This document shows, piece by piece, positions 1-8,459 of a stretch of 64,000 bases of DNA (position 1 is the first letter of the stretch; each line of letters opens with the position of its first letter). Position numbers and translations under genes: made by a program. The DNA is taken from contig NZ_QDFZ01000008.1 in NCBI RefSeq assembly GCF_003347605.1, positions 85,638 through 149,637 of the forward strand. The letters run 5' to 3'. The DNA comes from Chryseobacterium sp. KLBC 52 (GTDB lineage Bacteria > Bacteroidota > Bacteroidia > Flavobacteriales > Weeksellaceae). Under the pieces are notes generated by a model. That model was not told the origin of the DNA, ran no database searches, and worked only from the letters and a program-made list of their open reading frames with translations.

Positions 1-354
1 AATCTTTTTTCACAAAAAATATAATATGTCAGGTTTTTAATACACATGCATGTTATTAAACGCAGCGTTCGCAAAGTTTTTTATGATGTCTAATTTTTTT
101 AGATCGCAGAGGCGTTTCACTCAGCAATGTATACAATGAGGTCTTTGCTGAACGAAGTGCCTTTGCGAACTGATAAATTTTATATAGTAATAAACCTAGC
201 GAACCTTAGCGTTAATAATGATTGACTATTGACTTTGCGAAGCAAAAATTAACCATTGACTTAACACCTTCCAAATCTTTTTTCACAAAAAATATATTGC
301 GTCAAGTTTTGTCGCATTACGGATATAGCTTTGTCATATCAAAATTACAGAGCT
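1..354. other. Intergenic stretch with repeat-family copies
   Basis: No gene is visible here. Positions about 61-212 hold one copy, in reverse orientation, of the interspersed repeat that is tandem at 43291-43790 and 60070-60365. Recognisable pieces are the GCGTTTCACTCAGCAA and TTTGCTGAACGAAGTGCCTTTGCGAA arms. Positions about 215-260 hold a copy of a second short repeat family (alternating ATTGACTATTGAC with AAGCAAAAATT). The words TTTTTTCACAAAAAATATA occur twice, near 5 and 277. Confidence 0.6.
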
Positions 355-1050
355 ATGGAATTGTCATTTTACTTAAACTTTAACGACTTTGAAAGTAATT
401 ATTACGATAACCTTGAAAAATGGTTTGAAGAATATCATAATACCAGCGAAACAGATTATCTGAACGCTCTTGCGGAGCTTTACCGTCCGTATGTGTATTA
501 TAACTTTGCAGATGATATGCTAAAGCCCGATGCTTCCATTGAAGTGAAAGACTGCTTTTTCCCCTATCATGAAAAGATCGGGATCTCTTTCTGTATTGAT
601 AGTGAAAACGGAATTTCCCCATCCAACGGAATGAATCAGGTATTTGAATTTAAAAATATTTCCATGATGGAGTATGCCCAGCATATTCTGGATAAGATCA
701 ATAAATTTTGTTCAAAAAATACCCATGCTCTGGATGGCAGTAAAAATATTCAGGATTATATTAATAACTACAGCATTATTACTTCAATGGAAGGGGTCGG
801 GTATTGTATCAGCTACAACCGTCATCAGAAAGCCATTCCTTTTTTAAAAGCTTATCTTCCTTATTATGGACAGACCGTTAATATGGCGGTATACAGAGAC
901 TTTCTTTTTTCTGTTGTTCAGATTGCAGAGTTTATAGACCAGAAATTAAAAACTGTACACGCTTTTAAACAAACTATTTATGCACGCTCAAGAGCGGAAG
1001 CCAAATTCAATGTGCAGTTGAGCCGTCAGTTTCTGACTTTGTGCAACTAA
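355..1050 (+). CDS. Hypothetical protein, 231 aa
   Basis: I do not recognise this protein. The reading frame is open from a TTG at 331, but the ATG at 355 (MELSFYLNFND) is the more natural start. A TAGCTTTG -7-like box lies at 326-333, so transcription probably begins near 340 and excludes the upstream TTG. The product is soluble-looking, with many aromatic and acidic residues in the first 80 positions, no signal peptide and no membrane segment. A basic C-terminus follows (KQTIYARSRAEAKF). It converges with the DUF2490 gene, and the two are separated by a bidirectional terminator hairpin. Reality of the gene is well supported by length and codon pattern; function is unknown. Confidence 0.7.
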   Translation: MELSFYLNFNDFESNYYDNLEKWFEEYHNTSETDYLNALAELYRPYVYYNFADDMLKPDASIEVKDCFFPYHEKIGISFCIDSENGISPSNGMNQVFEFKNISMMEYAQHILDKINKFCSKNTHALDGSKNIQDYINNYSIITSMEGVGYCISYNRHQKAIPFLKAYLPYYGQTVNMAVYRDFLFSVVQIAEFIDQKLKTVHAFKQTIYARSRAEAKFNVQLSRQFLTLCN

Positions 1051-1107
1051 AATTTTACACCAAACATTCATACTTAATTATATTGCGGAAAACTTATGTT
1101 TTTCAAC

Positions 1108-1140
1108 CAAAAATCCCGGTCAGTAATGATCGGGATTTTG
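1108..1140. terminator. Bidirectional rho-independent terminator
   Basis: A 9-bp perfect stem AAAATCCCG / CGGGATTTT with a 12-nt loop sits between convergent genes. A T-run follows on either strand, so it can serve both the gene ending at 1050 and the one ending at 1174. Confidence 0.8.
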
Positions 1141-1173
1141 TATGGCAATTGTATGAATACTTGTTGGGGTGTA

Positions 1174-1968
1174 TTACTTGTTTTTTTTATAAGGAATGTT
1201 CCATACCAGATCGGCAGCCAGATAATGAACGCCTCCATGATGAATACTTCTGCTGTCTCGGATGAGGTCATCCATATATCCTATATCTACAGTAAAAGGA
1301 GAATTGGGAATCGTAAACATATAATACGCCGCAATACGCATTTCGCGATAACCGAATGGACTCCATTCAGAATCCGGTTCATTAAGATGGCTTATAGAAA
1401 ACAAAGCTTCTGCACTCAAAGCCAGTTTCTGATTGTTTTTTGGAGATAAATTATAGGTTAGCTGACTCTTGATGCGTGTTCTCAACTGAAAATCTTCCTC
1501 TACTTGATGAAAGTCTGCATCAAAAAACTTCCTGAATTCCTGACGGACGGTACTTTTAAGTTTCCATTTCCTGCCAAGATCAAAAGTATAGGCATATCTT
1601 CCGTAAATTCTGAATTCCTGTTCTGTATTTTCCTTATCATAAGGAGCTGTACTTTCGTACTGTGGCTGACGTCGGTAACTTAATGCATAACTATACTGCT
1701 GGTGTGGAGCAAAGGAATGATAAACTTCATGATTTAAAACAATGATCGCTTGCTTCGAAAATAAATTATGGTTATCAGGACTGCTTTTTCTCCCGATGGC
1801 CACATAGCTCAAAGCCTGTTTTTTACCCAAAGAGTCAAGTTGTCGCTTCACTCCGAAGGCTCCCCAGAATGCATTGTTGGCATCTCCCAGTCCAGGTGGA
1901 CTGATCTGTGCTTTGATCGATGTTCCTATACATCCCAATAAAAATAATCCTGCAAAAAATTTCTTCAT
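1174..1968 (-). CDS. DUF2490 family secreted/outer-membrane protein
   Basis: The 264-residue product begins with a clear signal peptide (MKKFFAGLFLLGCIGTSIKAQ) and continues with alternating amphipathic strands. Recurrent aromatic, charged patterns such as RIYGRYAYTFDLGRKWKLKS and the ending DLVWNIPYKK fit the DUF2490 family of small outer-membrane beta-barrel proteins. The frame is open to 2103, but the ATG at 1968 gives the signal peptide directly at the N-terminus. A TAATTTTG -7 box on the minus strand (2067-2074) lies downstream of the 2103 start, which rules that start out. The role of DUF2490 proteins is unknown; the barrel location is inference from family and composition. Confidence 0.75.
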   Translation of the reverse strand: MKKFFAGLFLLGCIGTSIKAQISPPGLGDANNAFWGAFGVKRQLDSLGKKQALSYVAIGRKSSPDNHNLFSKQAIIVLNHEVYHSFAPHQQYSYALSYRRQPQYESTAPYDKENTEQEFRIYGRYAYTFDLGRKWKLKSTVRQEFRKFFDADFHQVEEDFQLRTRIKSQLTYNLSPKNNQKLALSAEALFSISHLNEPDSEWSPFGYREMRIAAYYMFTIPNSPFTVDIGYMDDLIRDSRSIHHGGVHYLAADLVWNIPYKKNK

Positions 1969-2423
1969 GCTCAATAGTGTGGATAACTGTTTTACTGTTA
2001 AATAACTGCGAAACCATGAGACGGATAAGAATACTGTTGATACGCAGAGAGAATACTTTGTAATAGCAAAATTAGAGGCTTTGTTCATAGAATGTTTATT
2101 CAAAATCTTGTAATACTGTTTAAAAACAAGACAAAGTAAAGGCCCGATTTAGGATAGATTTAGGAATACTGTTTTTAAAGGAAAATAAATAATGTTAATA
2201 AAATGTGGATAACTTGTGGAAAAGTGGATAGTGAGTAAAAGGATGTAAAAGCTAATCGTTTGTATAGCTGTCTATATATTATCTTTTTACGATCTCAATG
2301 ATCAGAACCGGCATGAAATGGATTAAAATTTATTTAGAATAGTTTAAATTAATATTGTGAGAGAGTTCTCGAATCCTTTATTTTGCACCTTTATTTATAA
2401 TTATTTTAAATAAGGCTGAAAAA
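1969..2423. other. Divergent intergenic promoter region
   Basis: This 455-bp AT-rich stretch contains the minus-strand TAATTTTG box (2067-2074) for the DUF2490 gene and the plus-strand promoter of the TonB receptor (2355-2385). It also has dyad symmetries described separately: an imperfect one near 2332-2350, GAGA-GT-TCTC at 2361-2370, and TTATTTA/TAAATAA at 2391-2413. No coding frame is supported. Confidence 0.6.
2355..2385 (+). promoter_or_regulatory. Promoter of the TonB receptor gene
   Basis: TTG at 2355-2357 and TATTTTG at 2379-2385, spaced 21 bp, come close to the Bacteroidota consensus TTG-N17-23-TAnnTTTG (one T short). A perfect GAGA-GT-TCTC dyad (2361-2370) lies between the boxes. 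An inverted repeat TTATTTA-N9-TAAATAA (2391-2413) covers the expected transcription start, so repressor control is plausible. Confidence 0.5.
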
Positions 2424-4895
2424 ATGACACAATCAAATGAATGTATGCTCTTATCAGGGCATATGAACCATTCTGGAACGACAAGATGGAATAATACATC
2501 AATCCATCACAACATCCGGTGGTTTAAACAACTGCTGATTCTTTTCTTCTCATTATTGAGTTTAACCACTTTGTACGCTCAGGATTTGCAGGGAGAAATA
2601 ACGGGAAAAGTGACTATGGTAGACGGACAGCCTCTGAGAGCAATATCTGTTTCATTGCTGGAAAGCAATCGTCAGACTTTAACGGATGATGAAGGAAATT
2701 ATCATTTTGAAAACCTTAATGCCGGTTCCTATACCATCAAACTACAAATTCTGGGTAGTAAAGAAGTTCGTCTTCCTGTTGAAGTTAAAACAGGGGAAAA
2801 TACAACACTTGATTATCAGCTTACCGAAGAAAATATTCAGGCAATACAGGAAGTGGTTATCATGAAAAATACCAACAGATTTTCTAAGAAAGAAAGTGGA
2901 TTTGTAGCAAGATTACCTTTAAAAAACTTAGAAAATCCTCAAGTGTATAATACGGTTACAAAAGAACTTTTCCAGGAACAGGTAGCTGTGGATCTTGGAA
3001 GTATTTCCAAAAATGTACCGGGAGCAGGCATTCCTATGATTGCTAATCAGGGAAGAGTAACCTTCCGTTCAAGAGGATTCGAAACTGAGCCTAATGCCAG
3101 AAATGGAGTAGCAGGAGCCGCTTTCTCAGTGATTGATCCTGTAAATCTTGAACGTATAGAAGCTATTAAAGGGCCGTCAGCTACATTATTCGGGAAAAGT
3201 GTAGCCAGCAGTTATGGCGGAGTCTACAACAGAGTGACAAAAAAACCTTATAATAAATTCGGTGGCGAAGTAGGCTACGTGGGAGGAAGCTGGAGTTATA
3301 ACCGATTGACTGTAGACGTGAATACTCCTGTGAACAAAGACAGAACAGCGCTTTTCCGTCTTAATGCAGCTGGAACTTTTGAAAAGAGTTTTCAGGATCT
3401 TGGGTTTACCAATTCTTTAGCCATTGCACCGAGTTTTTCATATCAGATTAATGATCGTATGTCGCTTCTTCTTGATGTGGAATTTAATCAGGCAAAAGGA
3501 ACATCTGTAGTTCGCTTTAATCCTTATACAGGAAGCAATAAAACTCAGTCTATTGCGGATATGAAGTTTCCTTATTATAAAAAATTCTTAGGTGATGATC
3601 TGGCATATGAAACTCAGATGATGAATATCTTTGCACAACTAAATTATAAAGTTTCGGAAAATTGGACTTCTCAAACCATTTTATCCCGTGCAAGGTCAAC
3701 AATTAATGGATATATCTCTGCGATAAATGGAAAAACAGACTCCACGGCAAGTGCTCAGGTCATGGTGGGGACAACTTCATTTATAGCCACCAATATCCAG
3801 CAGAATTTTATCGGAGACTTTCGTATCGGACGTTTCAGAAACAGAATGGTAGTAGGGCTGGATTATTATAACAATTCTAATCATTTCGACCGTTACCATA
3901 CCAATACCAAAGTATTCAACTTTGTTCACCCTTCGGCAGACTTCAGAGTTAATCAGAATATCATTGATGCACTTACTGCAACCTCTGCCTTCAGAAAAGA
4001 AAACAATAGTGATAATACTTATGCTGCCTATGTATCGGATGTATTCAATATCACCGATCAGCTTATGGTAATGGCCAGTTTAAGGGTAGATCGTTTTCAG
4101 TTTAATGGAGTATATGATATTACCACAGGTGAAATTAAAGGAGGCTTAAGCAATAGCGGAACTCAATCAGGACCTTATGGGCAGACTGCTTTTTCACCTA
4201 AGATGGGAATTGTATATGAAATACTGAAAAATAAAGTTTCCTTGTTTGGAAATTATATGAACGGTTTTAATAATGTAAGCGGTGTAGATATCAATGGAAA
4301 TACATTCAGACCGGAATATGCCAATCAGTTGGAGTTTGGGGTGAAGGCCGATATTTTCAATCACAGGTTAGTAGGAACATTAAGCTATTATAACATCCGT
4401 GTGGATAATATTTTAAGAACGAACCCTGATGATGTAAACTATTCCATACAGGATGGAACGCAGCTCAGCAAAGGAATAGAAGCTGAAATTACAGCCAATC
4501 CGTTTGATGGATTCAATATTGTAGCTGGATATGCTTATAACGACAGTAAGTATACCAATGCCAATCCTTCTGTTGACGGTTTAAGGCCTGCGTTATCCGG
4601 ACCTGCCAATATGTTTAATTTCTGGGTCAGCTACCGTATCTCCGAAGGTACATTAAAAGGCCTTGGAATAGGTGGTGGTGGAAATATGGGATCATCTTCC
4701 TATCAAACCAATACGCAAACAGCAAAAGTTATTATTCCATCTTATAAAATGTTTGATCTGGGAATTTTCTATGATCAGCCTAAATATAGAGTAGGATTGA
4801 AATTCGATAATATAACGAACGAAAAAACATGGTCTGTACGTTTGACGCCACAGGCTCCGGCACGTTTTCTAGGAAGCGTTTCTTTAAAGTTTTAA
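2424..4895 (+). CDS. TonB-dependent siderophore-type receptor
   Basis: An 823-residue outer-membrane receptor that would import a ferric siderophore or similar ligand using TonB energy. The order is: an unusually long N-terminus with a hydrophobic signal segment ending LTTLYAQ near residue 53; a carboxypeptidase-regulatory-like domain at about 57-140 (EITGKV, DDEGNYHFENL); a plug domain at about 170-300 (RVTFRSRGFETEP, RIEAIKGPSATLFG); then a 22-strand-type barrel ending in SVSLKF with the terminal Phe. The FxxRGF and IKGP motifs match siderophore receptors. The true start could be 2424, 2445 or 2463, since all keep the signal segment. A Fur-box-like palindrome lies just after the stop rather than upstream. 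Ligand is not determinable from sequence. Confidence 0.88.
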   Translation: MTQSNECMLLSGHMNHSGTTRWNNTSIHHNIRWFKQLLILFFSLLSLTTLYAQDLQGEITGKVTMVDGQPLRAISVSLLESNRQTLTDDEGNYHFENLNAGSYTIKLQILGSKEVRLPVEVKTGENTTLDYQLTEENIQAIQEVVIMKNTNRFSKKESGFVARLPLKNLENPQVYNTVTKELFQEQVAVDLGSISKNVPGAGIPMIANQGRVTFRSRGFETEPNARNGVAGAAFSVIDPVNLERIEAIKGPSATLFGKSVASSYGGVYNRVTKKPYNKFGGEVGYVGGSWSYNRLTVDVNTPVNKDRTALFRLNAAGTFEKSFQDLGFTNSLAIAPSFSYQINDRMSLLLDVEFNQAKGTSVVRFNPYTGSNKTQSIADMKFPYYKKFLGDDLAYETQMMNIFAQLNYKVSENWTSQTILSRARSTINGYISAINGKTDSTASAQVMVGTTSFIATNIQQNFIGDFRIGRFRNRMVVGLDYYNNSNHFDRYHTNTKVFNFVHPSADFRVNQNIIDALTATSAFRKENNSDNTYAAYVSDVFNITDQLMVMASLRVDRFQFNGVYDITTGEIKGGLSNSGTQSGPYGQTAFSPKMGIVYEILKNKVSLFGNYMNGFNNVSGVDINGNTFRPEYANQLEFGVKADIFNHRLVGTLSYYNIRVDNILRTNPDDVNYSIQDGTQLSKGIEAEITANPFDGFNIVAGYAYNDSKYTNANPSVDGLRPALSGPANMFNFWVSYRISEGTLKGLGIGGGGNMGSSSYQTNTQTAKVIIPSYKMFDLGIFYDQPKYRVGLKFDNITNEKTWSVRLTPQAPARFLGSVSLKF

Positions 4896-4897
4896 AT

Positions 4898-4910
4898 AAT
4901 GATTATCATT
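4898..4910. promoter_or_regulatory. Fur-box-like palindrome after the TonB gene
   Basis: AATGATTATCATT is a perfect 13-bp dyad centred at 4904, and the wider AATAATGATTATCATTGTA closely resembles the classical proteobacterial Fur box core. It begins 3 nt after the TonB receptor stop codon and directly precedes the terminator stem. An operator downstream of its presumed target is odd; it may be chance in AT-rich DNA. Confidence 0.4.
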
Positions 4911-4911
4911 G

Positions 4912-4946
4912 TAAAAAGCCCGGACATTAGTTTGGGCTTTTTATTT
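4912..4946. terminator. Terminator between convergent genes
   Basis: AAAAAGCCC / GGGCTTTTT stem with a 12-nt loop followed by a run of T. It terminates the TonB receptor transcript, and the A-rich left arm makes it usable for the convergent gene ending at 4965. Confidence 0.85.
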
Positions 4947-4964
4947 TTTATGATAAAGATACGA

Positions 4965-5699
4965 TCAGTTGATCCAGAGACAGTAATTATTCCGGTAACG
5001 TATTTTTCCATAGGAGTTTCCCTGAAAATTTCCAGGAGTATTATCATTCCAGTCTTGTCGGATTACATACAGTCCGGGAAGTGTCGGTTTAAAAACAGCC
5101 CGGTGATTTTCATCAACAGAAAGATTCTTTTCCCAGTTTTCGGGGTTAAAGATCCTGATTGCAGTTCCTTTTTCAACAGGTTTCATATTTCTGTAGGGAA
5201 GAATAGTGTACAACCCATCTTTTTCCTGAAGAATAATATCCATAAACTGAGCGGGAGACAACACTTCCGAAGGTTTTCCAATCTGATAAACACCACACAT
5301 AAAATCAATAGGGCGTACATTTTCGTCAGGATTTTTAGAACGCAAAAGAACAGGCAGCTGGTCGTTCATTCCCACAATCCGGTAAGTTCCTTCTTTCTCA
5401 GGAGTGAAAATTCCCTCCCAGTGATCTCCTTTCATTTGTAATTCAAGTCTTGCTTTTTCTCCTTTGGTATTCAGAACAAAAAATTGGAAATTTTTAATCT
5501 CATGAAATTCTGGTCCCGTAGTCCGGTGACGCTGGCTAAGATCATCAATAAAACCATAAAAAACCTGAACCTTTACAGGATCTTTTAATTTTCCTGATCC
5601 ATGAATTTCCATCCAGTAAGCACTTGCTTTTGCTAATTGTGAGGAAAGAAAAAAAGCTGAAAATAGCAGCAGTGAAAATACTGTTCGGAGTTTATGCAT
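4965..5699 (-). CDS. Exported DUF4198-like protein
   Basis: The 244-residue product has a signal peptide (MHKLRTVFSLLLFSAFFLSSQLAKA, cleavage near residue 26) followed by SAYWMEIHGSGKLKDPVKVQVFYG. That is the pattern of periplasmic DUF4198/NikM-like beta domains that begin with an exposed, sometimes metal-binding N-terminus. Later segments (WEGIFTPEKEGTYRIVG, FKPTLPGLYVIRQ) look like immunoglobulin-type beta repeats. It converges on the TonB receptor, and such a pairing would fit metal or siderophore handling. The family call is from pattern recall and moderate; the metal link is inference. Confidence 0.55.
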   Translation of the reverse strand: MHKLRTVFSLLLFSAFFLSSQLAKASAYWMEIHGSGKLKDPVKVQVFYGFIDDLSQRHRTTGPEFHEIKNFQFFVLNTKGEKARLELQMKGDHWEGIFTPEKEGTYRIVGMNDQLPVLLRSKNPDENVRPIDFMCGVYQIGKPSEVLSPAQFMDIILQEKDGLYTILPYRNMKPVEKGTAIRIFNPENWEKNLSVDENHRAVFKPTLPGLYVIRQDWNDNTPGNFQGNSYGKIRYRNNYCLWIN

Positions 5700-5759
5700 A
5701 TTGAGATATCCTGTTTGAGTAAGCGAATTTAATGAAAAAGGTTATTTTGCCATAATAAA

Positions 5760-5787
5760 TTGCCACAATATCTACATACTGTGGCAA
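5760..5787 (-). terminator. Hairpin after the 5818 gene
   Basis: TTGCCACA / TGTGGCAA perfect 8-bp stem with a 12-nt loop, followed on the minus strand by TTTATT. It lies 30 bp past the stop of the small gene at 5818-6234. Confidence 0.6.
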
Positions 5788-5817
5788 CTTGGTTTTATGG
5801 ACTGGTTGATTTACCTG

Positions 5818-6234
5818 TTAGTTCTGTCTTACTCCGCACATTGCATCCCATGTCGTCCAGAAATGGGCGTTAATAGCTCCGATAGGAGGATTGGTACTGT
5901 CCGCAACAATTCCTACCATAGAAGCACAGTTGGAGTTACAGCCTATTTCATTATGACTTCCGGCCTGAGGCGGAATCTGGCGCCATGTACCTGTAGAACC
6001 ACTTAATAATTCTACTTTGATTTCAAAGATTCCTGAAAGATTAGGAGTCTGAATCTGTTTGGTAGGGTTTTCACTTGAGATGAAGTCGCTCCAGTCTCCC
6101 TGTGAAAAAGTTACACGCCATGTTGAAATCATCTTAGAGGTATCGTTTTGTGGGGAAAGATACACCCAGAATTGTGCTCCGTTTCCAAGTACTAACTGAC
6201 CTGAAGAATTTGCATTTACACTTGTTGATGTCAT
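5818..6234 (-). CDS. Small hypothetical protein, 138 aa
   Basis: I do not recognise it. The product has no signal peptide (MTSTSVNANSSGQLVLGNGAQ) although its composition, rich in Ser, Thr, Asn, Gly and Trp with few charges, resembles an extracellular beta-sheet protein. Two cysteines fall in GCNSNCAS and a third near the end in AMCGVRQN. Six Trp residues suggest a compact beta fold, possibly lectin-like, but this is speculation. It has its own downstream hairpin and no partner gene. The start at 6234 is the only ATG that gives full length. Confidence 0.65.
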   Translation of the reverse strand: MTSTSVNANSSGQLVLGNGAQFWVYLSPQNDTSKMISTWRVTFSQGDWSDFISSENPTKQIQTPNLSGIFEIKVELLSGSTGTWRQIPPQAGSHNEIGCNSNCASMVGIVADSTNPPIGAINAHFWTTWDAMCGVRQN

Positions 6235-6368
6235 ATTGATTTGTTTTTTAGGTGATTAGATTGTATTTCAAAGTAACGAAGAACAAAGCACCTGAAGTAG
6301 AGTATAAATTACCAATTATTAAACTGAGTATAAATACCTATGAGAAAAGGTATCAAAATATTAATCAC

Positions 6369-6403
6369 AAAAAAGCCTGTGCTAATCATTAGCACAGGCT
6401 TTG
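6369..6403 (-). terminator. Terminator downstream of tRNA-Ser
   Basis: AAAGCCTGTGCTAA / TTAGCACAGGCTTT forms a long near-perfect stem with a 3-nt loop followed by a T-run on the minus strand, 9 bp beyond the tRNA 3' end. Confidence 0.85.
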
Positions 6404-6411
6404 GTTTCTTG

Positions 6412-6498
6412 CAGAAAGGAAGGGATTCGAACCCTCGATACAGTTACCCGTATACTACCTTTCCAGGGTAGCTCCTTCAACCACTCGGACACCTTTCT
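6412..6498 (-). tRNA. tRNA-Ser (anticodon GGA)
   Basis: On the minus strand the acceptor arms AGAAAGG and CCTTTCT pair over 7 bp, followed by discriminator G; CCA is not encoded. The D region reads TCCGAGTGGTTGAAGG. The anticodon loop is CTGGAAA (anticodon GGA), there is a long class II variable arm (TATACGGGTAACTGTA), and the T loop is GGTTCGAATCC. The 87-nt length and long variable arm fit tRNA-Ser reading UCC/UCU. It lies 55 bp downstream of the asparaginase stop on the same strand and has its own terminator. Confidence 0.95.
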
Positions 6499-6553
6499 TT
6501 TTGAGATTGCAAAAATAGTGTATTTTCTGGAATATCCAAATAATTCTTACAAA

Positions 6554-7570
6554 TTAATCTGTAATTTCTCCACAAAGGCTTCTGGTGAAATTATCAGCAA
6601 AGCTTCCGGAGTAACTTGGATTATCAATTAAGTGCATGGCTTTGGTGATCGCTGTTTCCGCTGTCATGTCTCTTCCGCTGATCGCTCCGATTCTGGAGAA
6701 AATATTACTGTTTTCATACTTTCCGAATGAGATACCTCCTGAAATACACTGGCTTACCACCACGATTTCAGTTCCATTATCTCTGATTTCCTGAAGCGTT
6801 TCCTGAGTTTTTGCACTGCTGAAAATAGTTCCTGAACCGAAAACCTGAAGAATGAGAACCTTCATTTTAGGGATTTCTCTGAAGTGGCTCAGATGCATTC
6901 CCGGAAAAATTCTCCAGAATAAAATATCTTCAGAAATATGTTCATCCACGTGAAACTCAACCTCCGGATCACAACGGAACAGATTATCTTTAATAATATT
7001 CAAATGAACTCCGGACTGTCCAAGAATAGGGTAGTTCGGGCTTGAATAGGCATCAAAATACTCAGCAGAATATTTCAACGTTCTGTTTCCTCTTAATAAT
7101 TTGTATTCAAAATAAATGGCAACCTCCTGAATGACTGCTTCATCGTTTTCATAAAGACTGGCGTAATAAAGGCTGGTCAGAAGATTTTCTTTGGCATCTG
7201 TTCTCAGATCACCAATCGGAAGCTGAGAACCTGTCATAATTACAGGTTTTCTTAATCCTTTTAGCATGAAACTTAGTGCTGAAGCGGTATAAGACATAGT
7301 ATCTGTTCCGTGAAGAATCAGAAAACCGTCGTAGTCATCGTAATTTTTGTGAATATAATTAGCAATAACTCTCCATTCCTCAGGTCCCATATCCGAAGAA
7401 TCGAGTGGTTTGGCAAAAGGATGCACAAAAACTTCGCATTCCATAAGCCTCATTTCAGGCATTTTTTCGAAAATATTTCCAAAATCAAAGGCACGGAGAC
7501 TTCCGGTTTCGTAATCTTTTTCCATTCCGATGGTTCCACCGGTATAGATGAGCAGGACTTTTCGCTTCAT
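6554..7570 (-). CDS. ansA: Type I (cytoplasmic) L-asparaginase
   Basis: Hydrolyses L-asparagine to aspartate and ammonia. The 338-residue product lacks a signal peptide, as expected for the cytoplasmic type I enzyme. The two signature segments are present: YTGGTIGM near residues 9-16 with the nucleophilic Thr, and LHGTDTMSYTASALSFML near residues 83-100 with the second catalytic Thr-Asp pair. MTGSQLPIGDLRTDAKEN follows, as usual. The downstream half has QCISGG. It is the only gene of its unit and is followed by tRNA-Ser. A minus-strand TAATTTTG box at 7615-7622 is a likely promoter element. Length and motifs leave little doubt. Confidence 0.95.
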   Translation of the reverse strand: MKRKVLLIYTGGTIGMEKDYETGSLRAFDFGNIFEKMPEMRLMECEVFVHPFAKPLDSSDMGPEEWRVIANYIHKNYDDYDGFLILHGTDTMSYTASALSFMLKGLRKPVIMTGSQLPIGDLRTDAKENLLTSLYYASLYENDEAVIQEVAIYFEYKLLRGNRTLKYSAEYFDAYSSPNYPILGQSGVHLNIIKDNLFRCDPEVEFHVDEHISEDILFWRIFPGMHLSHFREIPKMKVLILQVFGSGTIFSSAKTQETLQEIRDNGTEIVVVSQCISGGISFGKYENSNIFSRIGAISGRDMTAETAITKAMHLIDNPSYSGSFADNFTRSLCGEITD

Positions 7571-7730
7571 GTACTAATTTATTAAGAATTGGAGCCCGAT
7601 TAGGGTTCATAGGCCAAAATTACGTTAATTTGCAAAGATTTGAAAATGAATGAAACGCTTATCATGAAATTTTATAAAAATAACATGAAAATGACAGATG
7701 TTTCATAGGGCTATTGAAAAAAATAACTAA

Positions 7731-8411
7731 ATGCGGATGAAAGATTTAGCGCAAACCTTTGAATATTTAAAACAGTTTTTAACCGAAGAAAGACTCGAGA
7801 AAATTGAACATTTTTCTCAGGAAAGTTCAGACTTTGTCCTTCCCGTAGTGGAAGATATCTATCAGTTTAGAAATGCTGCTGCGATTGTACGTTCTGTGGA
7901 AGCCTGTGGTTTCCATAAAGTAGTGGCGTTGCAGGAAGAATACAGTTTTGAACCCAATCTTCGTGTAACAAAAGGAGCAGATACCTGGGTTGAAGTGGAA
8001 AAACTTCCCCGGAATATGGAATCCTTCCAGAATATTAAAGACCGGGGATATAAAATAGTGGTTGTTTCGCTGGAAAAGAATGCTAAAATGTTACCTGAAT
8101 ACGAAATAACAGAACCCATTGCTCTGGTTTTCGGAACTGAAATGGAGGGCGTTTCCCAGGAGATTTTAGATTTTGCGGATGAAACCCTTGCCATTCCGAT
8201 GTATGGCTTTACCAGAAGCTTTAACGTTTCTGTCGCAGCTTCAATCTGCATGTATGAATTGAAACAAAAGCTGATAAAGTCTGGTATTGATTATAAACTG
8301 AATGAAGAAAAACTTTTAAGGATGCAAATCCTTTGGGCAGTGAATTCAATAAGAAGCGGACAGCAGATTTTTGAAAAATACCTGAAAGAGAACAATATTG
8401 ACTGGAAATAA
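7731..8411 (+). CDS. TrmH/SpoU-family RNA 2'-O-methyltransferase
   Basis: A 226-residue SPOUT-fold methyltransferase that would methylate a ribose 2'-OH, most likely in tRNA (TrmH, Gm18). The three SpoU motifs are visible: motif 1 near residues 44-60 (DIYQFRNAAAIVRSVEACGF, with Asn-x-Gly replaced by RNAAA); motif 2 near 128-140 (IALVFGTEMEGVS); motif 3 near 152-166 (IPMYGFTRSFNVSVAAS). The helical N-terminal part (LKQFLTEERLEKIEHFSQ) matches the TrmH rather than the RlmB layout. The start is either 7731 or the ATG at 7737. The gene is monocistronic and followed by a strong terminator. Confidence 0.85.
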   Translation: MRMKDLAQTFEYLKQFLTEERLEKIEHFSQESSDFVLPVVEDIYQFRNAAAIVRSVEACGFHKVVALQEEYSFEPNLRVTKGADTWVEVEKLPRNMESFQNIKDRGYKIVVVSLEKNAKMLPEYEITEPIALVFGTEMEGVSQEILDFADETLAIPMYGFTRSFNVSVAASICMYELKQKLIKSGIDYKLNEEKLLRMQILWAVNSIRSGQQIFEKYLKENNIDWK

Positions 8412-8424
8412 TGAGTCAAAAATA

Positions 8425-8456
8425 AAAAAGAGAAGGTCTGAAACCTTCTCTTTTTT
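8425..8456. terminator. Bidirectional terminator
   Basis: AAAAAAGAGAAGGT / ACCTTCTCTTTTTT, 14-bp stem with a short loop, lies between the convergent trmH-like gene and rsmE. Both strands read into a T-run. Confidence 0.9.
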
Positions 8457-8459
8457 AGT

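Noticed and set aside
1041..1449. Plus-strand frames of 74 and 117 codons
   Set aside because: They overlap the terminator and the antisense of the DUF2490 gene.
4899..5441. 180-codon plus-strand frame after the TonB gene
   Set aside because: It is antisense to the exported DUF4198-like protein, which has a signal peptide and clear coding character, and it begins in the terminator.
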